Positions 58,453 to 64,000 of a DNA stretch of 64,000 nt are shown piece by piece; the stretch's first letter is position 1, and every line of letters begins with the position of its first letter. Under the pieces are notes generated by a model. The model was not told where the DNA came from. It ran no database searches and saw only the letters and a list, made by a program, of their open reading frames with translations. The translations under genes were made by a program, and so were the position numbers. The DNA comes from Paenibacillus sp. FSL A5-0031 (GTDB taxonomy: Bacteria > Bacillota > Bacilli > Paenibacillales > Paenibacillaceae), in contig NZ_MRTD01000004.1 of NCBI RefSeq assembly GCF_001956295.1, positions 310,001-374,000 of the forward strand, given 5' to 3'.

Positions 58453-59688
58453 CTAGTTACCCTGCTTTTTCACTCGTCCAATTAATCCGTGCAATGTTTG
58501 AATAAATCCATGTCCAGTTAGACGCCCCAATCCCCCATACGCACAATCTATTTCATTATAATGTTTGGTTCGATCTATTCGAATACTTGGTCCATTGATT
58601 AAAATAGGCACTGGATCGCCGGAATGCTCACCGATTTCACAAGGGGTAGAATGATCAGCCGCCACAGCCAAATATACATCTTCAGATATTCCCTGCGCTA
58701 TGATTCCTACCATTTGATCAAACAATTCAATCGCTTTTGCTTTTTCAAACGGTTTATTATCATGCCCCTTAACGTCGGGTGCTTTTAGATGCACTAATAC
58801 AAAATCATTTTCAGAAATTTCTTCAAGTGCCAGCTTAGCTTTTAGTACAATGTCCGTATCCATATTTCCTGTCATTCTACTATTTGTTACCGGTTTAAAG
58901 CCAGCCAATTTGGCAACGCCAAGGACGGTACTTTCTCCAGCAATGCAACTGCCCTTCATATGAAGAGCATCGGTTATGGGATCAAGCTGAATCATCTGTC
59001 CAGCTCCACGCGTGAGAATAAAATTAGCTGCTAATTCACCTTGTTTCATACGCTCTACATTAACAGGATGATTGGATAAGATGACATGCGCTTTATGAAG
59101 AAACAAATTTAGAACCATCGCTGTTCGTTTGGACTCCGCCGAGGAATCAAGCGAGACTATAGTATGATATGGGCAGCCATCGTTTGGCGCCTTCGGATCA
59201 GAATCGCTGATTTGATCACTGAGCCCAGTTCCTCTTAATATAAGTACAGCACGATGCTCTGTAGCCGGCTTGAAATATATGCTCACTCCCATTATTTCTA
59301 ACCCATTAATCGCGTCAGCAAGCTCTTCTGTTCCATTGCGTATCCTTCCTGCCCTGCGGTCAACGACAATCCCGTTCTCATCCACTGCAGCAAAGTTGCA
59401 CCTCAGCACGATATCGCCCGGAAGAACATCCATGTTAATTCCTAAAGCCTCAATGGGCCCACGTCCCGGATAATGATGAGGCTGATAACCAAACAAAATT
59501 AGATGCCCCATATCGGTGCCTACTGGAATGCCAGGGCTAATCAAATCCATGATGCCTGTAACCCCCGCAGAAGCTAATCTATCTAGATTAGGTGTATCTG
59601 CATATTCCAATGGCGTTTTGTTTTCAAGCAAAGGATGTGGAAGATCCCCTATTCCATCTGCAATAGCTAAAATAACTTTTCTGTTCAA
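58453..59688 (-). CDS. archaeal-type cofactor-independent phosphoglycerate mutase-like enzyme
   Basis: This 411-residue alkaline-phosphatase-superfamily protein is of the ApgM/AP-endo group. It shows IADGIGDLPHPLLENKTPLE with the first metal Asp, then GIPVGTDMGHLILFGYQP where the nucleophile position carries Thr instead of the Ser of typical ApgM. The downstream metal motifs are LVHLKAPDVKGHD and AVAADHSTPCEIGEHSGD. The start is TTG with AGGAGGG eight bases upstream. It lies 21 bases downstream of a DASS anion transporter. That context suggests a role on an imported organic acid or phosphonate, not in glycolysis. Confidence 0.82.
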   Translation of the reverse strand: MNRKVILAIADGIGDLPHPLLENKTPLEYADTPNLDRLASAGVTGIMDLISPGIPVGTDMGHLILFGYQPHHYPGRGPIEALGINMDVLPGDIVLRCNFAAVDENGIVVDRRAGRIRNGTEELADAINGLEIMGVSIYFKPATEHRAVLILRGTGLSDQISDSDPKAPNDGCPYHTIVSLDSSAESKRTAMVLNLFLHKAHVILSNHPVNVERMKQGELAANFILTRGAGQMIQLDPITDALHMKGSCIAGESTVLGVAKLAGFKPVTNSRMTGNMDTDIVLKAKLALEEISENDFVLVHLKAPDVKGHDNKPFEKAKAIELFDQMVGIIAQGISEDVYLAVAADHSTPCEIGEHSGDPVPILINGPSIRIDRTKHYNEIDCAYGGLGRLTGHGFIQTLHGLIGRVKKQGN

Positions 59689-59709
59689 TATGGCTCCCTC
59701 CTGCTCTCT

Positions 59710-61197
59710 CTATATTCCGATTACTTTAAACCAAGTAAAGATCGCCAAGCTAATTACGCATGCCCCGACGAAACAAGTAACTACCGCATATTTCACTTGA
59801 TCCAACACCGAGAAGTATCCTGTTCCAAAATAGATCGTATTTACCTTCGAATGCGGCGGAAGTGTAATGGTATAAGTCATGGTCATAGCTGCTGCTAATG
59901 CGAGAGGCACAGGGTCCATGCCGAGCGTTTTTGCTAAAGCGATGAATGCTGGTATTAATATAGTGACCCTCACTGTTTTACTCGTAAATATAAGATGACT
60001 GTACATGCTAAGGAATACGACAACGACATATACCCAAACATGATTCATGCTTTCCAATCCGAGCGCAGCAACTACTTTTCCAATAATCCATTCTGCGCCG
60101 CCGGATTTATCCAATGCATTCCCTACTGCATAAGCGCCTGCTGCAAAAATCATGAGCTCCCATTTGATGTTCGTTTCTTTCCAGGTCAACAAACCTACTC
60201 TTGGAAGCAAACAGAGAAGCGCTGCGAGTACAGCTGTCTGTTCCGTACTGAGTTCAAAGCCAAACCAAGCGCTATGGTAATCTCCTGTAGCCCATAATGC
60301 CACCGTAAGGAGGAATATCGTTACTGCCTTTTTCTCATCTAAAGAGAAGGAGCCTAATTTTAGCAACTCATTTTTTAACGTATCCCTCGCATGATCGAAG
60401 TGGGATTCACTTTTGATGGAAAAGAGCTTTAAACCAATGAAAAACGTAATCATCATCGTAATAATTGCAGTTGGCATAGAGGCGAGAAGCCAATCCATAT
60501 AACCAATATCGCCGCCCGCTTGTTCATTGATGAAACCAACAGCTATGATATTGCCAGAAGTAGCTGTCATAACACCCGAGGTAGCAAGTGCATCTGCTTG
60601 CACGCCTTGAAGCATCATTACTTTTCCAAGATTGCTCTCACCCGGCAGCGCTTTATATACCTCTAATAAAATCAAGCATATAGGCACCATGAGCGTAGCT
60701 CTTGCTGTAGTTGAAGGAACAAAAAAAGCTAAAATAAAATTAATAACGATTAATAAAAACAATGTCTTTTTTGGCGTTTTACCAAACTGCGTGACCATCC
60801 ATAAGGATAAGCGTCTACCCAAATTTGATTTTATCATGGCGGAAGTGAGGATGAATGCGGAAACCATCAGCCAGATCACATCAAATCCTAACGTACCGAA
60901 TGCCACTTCTTGATCTTCAACTGCTCCTACTAACGGAAGAAGCAAAATAGCGATGATAGATGTTAAGTAAATAGGCAGCGGAGTCGTAATCCATAAAATC
61001 AATGCTCCTGTAAATATTGCAATTGCTCTTTGGGCTTCTAAGCTCATGCCTTCCGGTGTAGGCATAAAGAACAATAGCAGCCCCACAATAAGTGCAAGTG
61101 GAATACCAAATCTTTGCATCCCTTCTTCAAGCTTCCCTTTTTTCTTCATAGGCGGCTTTTTAGTCTCATTTTCTACATCTCGCGAGACTTCACTCAT
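59710..61197 (-). CDS. DASS/SLC13 family sodium:dicarboxylate or anion symporter
   Basis: This 495-residue membrane protein has about 11 helices. It matches the divalent anion:Na+ symporter family: SLEAQRAIAIFTGALILWIT, PSTTARATLMVPICLIL, a substrate-site motif SGNIIAVGFINEQ and a C-terminal TLPPHSKVNTIYFGTG. Members import succinate, malate, citrate or sulfate-like anions. GGAGGATG precedes the ATG. It forms an operon with the ApgM-like gene and is divergent from a LysR gene that probably controls it. Confidence 0.9.
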   Translation of the reverse strand: MSEVSRDVENETKKPPMKKKGKLEEGMQRFGIPLALIVGLLLFFMPTPEGMSLEAQRAIAIFTGALILWITTPLPIYLTSIIAILLLPLVGAVEDQEVAFGTLGFDVIWLMVSAFILTSAMIKSNLGRRLSLWMVTQFGKTPKKTLFLLIVINFILAFFVPSTTARATLMVPICLILLEVYKALPGESNLGKVMMLQGVQADALATSGVMTATSGNIIAVGFINEQAGGDIGYMDWLLASMPTAIITMMITFFIGLKLFSIKSESHFDHARDTLKNELLKLGSFSLDEKKAVTIFLLTVALWATGDYHSAWFGFELSTEQTAVLAALLCLLPRVGLLTWKETNIKWELMIFAAGAYAVGNALDKSGGAEWIIGKVVAALGLESMNHVWVYVVVVFLSMYSHLIFTSKTVRVTILIPAFIALAKTLGMDPVPLALAAAMTMTYTITLPPHSKVNTIYFGTGYFSVLDQVKYAVVTCFVGACVISLAIFTWFKVIGI

Positions 61198-61284
61198 CTT
61201 GCATCCTCCTCAAACTAATAATGTTACCGTTTTCATTTTATAAAACCGGAAAATATAATACAATTTGATTAACTTTGAATAACC

Positions 61285-61299
61285 ATAACGTTTTGTTAT
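61285..61299 (+). promoter_or_regulatory. LysR-type binding site (T-N11-A palindrome)
   Basis: ATAACGTTTTGTTAT is a perfect five-base inverted repeat with a five-base centre and contains T-N11-A. It lies midway between the divergent lysR and DASS genes, the usual site for LysR binding. Confidence 0.7.
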
Positions 61300-61338
61300 A
61301 GATTGATTTTAAATGATAAGTCGAAAGGTGTCGTGGAA

Positions 61339-62229
61339 ATGAACATCAATAAACTTCAGACCTTTATTACGCTAACAGAATGCTTAAACTTTACAGAAGC
61401 AGCGGAACTTCTCTACTGCTCACAACCATCGGTAAGCATGCAAATTCAAAGTATAGAAGAAGAGCTTGGCGTTCCTCTATTTGATCGAATTGGCAAGAAG
61501 CTTTATTTAACGAAACAGGGAGAGAATTTCAAGCCATACGCAGAGCAAATTATTAACCTGCTTCATACAGCCAAAGACCATATTAAGCAGCTGGAAGACT
61601 TGTCATACGGAACTTTATCGTTTGGTGCGAGCAACTTTGTAGGCGTTTATTTGCTTCCTATGATCCTTAGAGGTTATACCAAAAAATTTCCGCAGATTAA
61701 AATAAACATGAACATTACAGCTTCAAATCACCTTGTTCATATGTTGGAATCCAACAAAGTAGAGTTCTTAATTATTTCTGATCGTATTGAAATCGATGAA
61801 TCCCGTTTTCAGCGTAAAACCTTTTACGAGGATGAGCTTGTCTTAATTGTGAACCCCTTGCACCCGCTTGCCCATAAACAAGAGTGCACACTCGAAGATT
61901 TGGTCAACGAAACGTTAATTATTAAACCCGATAAGTCAGCAACACGCATTTACTTAGAGAAAAAATTTGCTGAGTACGGGCTTGAGTTTCCTACACAAAT
62001 GGAAATTAGCAATTTAGAAGGAATTAAACAAGGGGTTATTCATGAGCTTGGGGTATCTATTGTTTCTAGCTTTGCTATTCAACAGGAAATCAAAAGCGGC
62101 TTATTGGTGAAGGTGAACATTAAAGGAGTACAATTCAATAGAGGAATTAGTTATGTTTATCATAGGAATAAGCATCTTTCCCCTGCGGCCAAACAATTTA
62201 TTACTTTGCTTGATACTAATTATTTATAA
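61339..62229 (+). CDS. LysR family transcriptional regulator
   Basis: This 296-residue LTTR has an N-terminal winged HTH (NINKLQTFITLTECLNFTEA, then AELLYCSQPSVSMQIQSIEE) and a two-lobed effector domain. The start at ATG 61339 (MNINKL) is preferred, with AAAGGTG upstream and the family's normal N-terminal length; the longer frame from 61303 adds residues outside the HTH. It is divergent from the DASS-ApgM operon, with a T-N11-A palindrome between them, and probably activates it in response to the transported anion. Confidence 0.9.
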   Translation: MNINKLQTFITLTECLNFTEAAELLYCSQPSVSMQIQSIEEELGVPLFDRIGKKLYLTKQGENFKPYAEQIINLLHTAKDHIKQLEDLSYGTLSFGASNFVGVYLLPMILRGYTKKFPQIKINMNITASNHLVHMLESNKVEFLIISDRIEIDESRFQRKTFYEDELVLIVNPLHPLAHKQECTLEDLVNETLIIKPDKSATRIYLEKKFAEYGLEFPTQMEISNLEGIKQGVIHELGVSIVSSFAIQQEIKSGLLVKVNIKGVQFNRGISYVYHRNKHLSPAAKQFITLLDTNYL

Positions 62230-62365
62230 GTGCGGATAACAGATTGCTTTCTATAATTTTTGCTGCTTGCTTCCCGCAATACACGAATTAAATTTTGCAG
62301 CTGTTTTACTTATTCGCTTGTAGACGTATACTTAGTCTATACCAAATGTAAGGAGCAACTATCCA

Positions 62366-63721
62366 ATGAGCTATGAATCCTATTTTCAGAACCTAAGAGA
62401 ACAACATTTGGATGAGCTGAAGCAGTTTTTGACGATTCCGAGTATTTCAGCTTTATCCACTCATAAAAACGACATGAATGAAGCGGCCAAATGGGTTGCA
62501 GCCAAATTAGAGAAGGCTGGTCTTGAGAATGTGGAGATCCATCCTACCGCTGGGCATCCCATCGTGTACGCCGAGCATATCCATGCACCAGGCAAACCGA
62601 CAGTACTTATCTACGGCCATTATGATGTGCAGCCTGTAGATCCGCTTAACCTTTGGGAGACTCCTCCTTTTGAGCCAACCATCCGCGATGGCAAATTATA
62701 TGCTCGTGGTGCAACCGATGATAAAGGCCAGCTTTTCCTGCATGTAAAGGCGGTTGAGGCGCTTCTAAACCAAGAAAATGCGCTTCCAGTCAACGTTAAA
62801 TTTTGTATTGAAGGCGAGGAAGAAATTTCAAGCCCTAATCTGCCAACCTTTATGGAGACGAATGCGGATAAGCTGAAGGCTGACGTCATTGTCATCTCAG
62901 ATACATCGCTTCTTGAAAAAGGAAAACCTGCTATTTCTACTGGGCTGCGCGGACTGTGCTCCCTTGAAGTAACGATACTTACTGCCAATACCGATCTGCA
63001 TTCGGGTACATTCGGGGGCGGCGTTCCGAACGCCCTTCACGCCATGATTTCCTTGCTGAGCTCATTGCATGATGATCAAGGCAGAGTTTCAATCGAAGGT
63101 TTCTATGAAGGTGTGCCAGAGCTTTCCGCTGCTATGCGTGAAGAGTTCCTAAAGCAAAATCATAATGAAGAAGAATTAAGAAAAAATCTCGATCTTGACG
63201 CTTTGTACGGGGAAGAAGGTTATTCCTTTGTTGAGCGTACAGGCGCAAGGCCAACTCTTGAACTAAATGGCGTTTATGGCGGGTTCCAAGGCGAAGGTTC
63301 GAAAACGGTCATTCCAAAAGAAGCTCACGCCAAAATCACTTGTCGTCTAGTTGGCGATCAGAACCCTGCTCAAATATTAGAGCGTATTGTAACTCACCTG
63401 GAATCGCATGTTCAGTCCGGTGCCAAGCTAATTATAAAACGCGGCGAAAAAGCACGTGCCTTCGACATGGACCCATCCAATCCAATGCTCCAAAAGGCAG
63501 CCGATGCTTACGAAAAAGTATATGGCACTCGCGCGCTCTTCACGAAGGATGGCGGCTCGATTCCAATCGTCGAGACATTCTCCCGTGTATTAGGCGCTCC
63601 TGTCGTCATGATGGGCTTCGGGCTTCCAGACGAAAATCTGCATGCTCCTAATGAGCATTTCAACCTTGAGAACTTTGACAAGGGACTTCTGACGATTGTT
63701 GAATTTTTGAAACAACTTTAA
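62366..63721 (+). CDS. M20 family dipeptidase (metallopeptidase)
   Basis: This 451-residue zinc peptidase is of the M20A/CNDP-like group. Metal ligands are His and Asp in YGHYDVQPVD (about 84-93), Asp in ARGATDDKGQ (about 115), Glu-Glu in CIEGEEEISSPN (about 150) and a C-terminal His near LPDENLHAPNEH. It should hydrolyse dipeptides or N-acyl amino acids in the cytoplasm. AAGGAGCAA precedes the ATG. It is co-directional with lysR but separated by 136 bases, so membership in that regulon is uncertain. Confidence 0.9.
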   Translation: MSYESYFQNLREQHLDELKQFLTIPSISALSTHKNDMNEAAKWVAAKLEKAGLENVEIHPTAGHPIVYAEHIHAPGKPTVLIYGHYDVQPVDPLNLWETPPFEPTIRDGKLYARGATDDKGQLFLHVKAVEALLNQENALPVNVKFCIEGEEEISSPNLPTFMETNADKLKADVIVISDTSLLEKGKPAISTGLRGLCSLEVTILTANTDLHSGTFGGGVPNALHAMISLLSSLHDDQGRVSIEGFYEGVPELSAAMREEFLKQNHNEEELRKNLDLDALYGEEGYSFVERTGARPTLELNGVYGGFQGEGSKTVIPKEAHAKITCRLVGDQNPAQILERIVTHLESHVQSGAKLIIKRGEKARAFDMDPSNPMLQKAADAYEKVYGTRALFTKDGGSIPIVETFSRVLGAPVVMMGFGLPDENLHAPNEHFNLENFDKGLLTIVEFLKQL

Positions 63722-63734
63722 GCCGAGGCGTAAA

Positions 63735-63791
63735 CGGAGCTGTTCTAGGCGTAGATTGATCTACGCTTGCAACAGCTTCTGCTTTTTTTTA
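63735..63791 (+). terminator. terminator of the M20 gene with nested hairpin
   Basis: GAGCTGTT pairs with AACAGCTTC, with an inner GCGTAGAT-TG-ATCTACGC hairpin and a run of eight T. The layout and sequence match the terminator at 52223-52272. I see no further gene in 63792-64000. Confidence 0.8.
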
Positions 63792-64000
63792 ATGGAGCTT
63801 AGGCAGAACAATGTCCTCCCCTTTTCATCCATATAGCTAACGAACCTAGTAAGTCTTAATTAAACCATTTGTTATGGATTAAAATTGTAACGAACTCCAG
63901 AATCTTTATTTTGAGAAAATTGACTCATGACACCCTATAAATCAACCTATAGCGCTAATACGGTTCGTTAAAATGAAAGAAAAGTAGTTTTCATCATAAT

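Noticed and set aside
1..64000. tRNA, rRNA, CRISPR, insertion sequences, prophage
   Set aside because: No regularly spaced identical repeats, transposase, integrase, phage structural genes or tRNA-like cloverleaf sequences were seen.

Overview
The window reads as chromosomal DNA of a Paenibacillus-type member of the Bacillota. The evidence is the strong GGAGG-type ribosome binding sites, frequent TTG and GTG starts, surface proteins anchored by triple SLH domains, a CUT1 sugar transporter without its own ATPase, a T-box leader, cre-like sites and PadR/DUF2812 and SUKH genes. No rRNA, tRNA, CRISPR array, phage or insertion sequence was seen. Composition is moderate throughout, except for an isolated GC-rich murD copy.

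Layout. 1-4400: a signal-peptide gene cut by the window edge, a frameshifted remnant, a small-ORF/lipoprotein pair and a PHP-SLH surface protein. 4400-9900: the isolated murD, an MFS transporter and a secreted multidomain GH18 chitinase with a near-perfect CcpA site. 9900-15100: SDR and YfiT-like genes, two interrupted genes (in-frame TGA; A7 frameshift), a small ORF, a DinB protein and a WYL regulator. 15300-22350: three local regulator/target sets: TetR-DUF1772, a coupled serine hydrolase-SUKH-GNAT-lipoprotein operon, and ArsR-MFS with paired operators. 22350-27740: repeats, tyrS, an unknown membrane protein and glnS under a T-box leader. 27770-28900: three small unrelated genes. 29000-37800: a LacI regulon. 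37800-44160: thrC and a very large GH43-SLH enzyme. 44300-47700: PadR-DUF2812, a pentapeptide protein and a protein with six 12-residue repeats. 47900-51050: a DUF4358-MBOAT-DHHW O-acylation operon. 51400-58400: a P-loop kinase, CorA with an upstream small ORF, an epimerase, HAD, PhzF, DUF72 and a sensor fragment. 58400-63800: an ApgM-like enzyme with a DASS anion transporter, divergent from a LysR gene, then an M20 dipeptidase.

The most coherent and novel-looking system is the LacI regulon at 29000-37800. One regulator, four near-identical palindromic operators, a binding-protein-dependent sugar transporter, three consecutive VOC-fold enzymes, a Gfo/Idh/MocA dehydrogenase, a TIM-barrel isomerase and a UPF0303 (HbpS-like) protein appear to form one inducible catabolic unit. 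The enzyme mix does not match a classical sugar pathway and suggests oxidative processing of a glycoside or cyclitol; the substrate cannot be read from sequence.

Other points of interest are a two-hairpin repeat upstream of three genes, with covarying stem bases in the two copies that carry the full second hairpin; small ORFs that were easy to miss (1087-1218, 13340-13507, 16138-16206, 53251-53391); and several decayed genes that could be real pseudogenes or sequencing errors.
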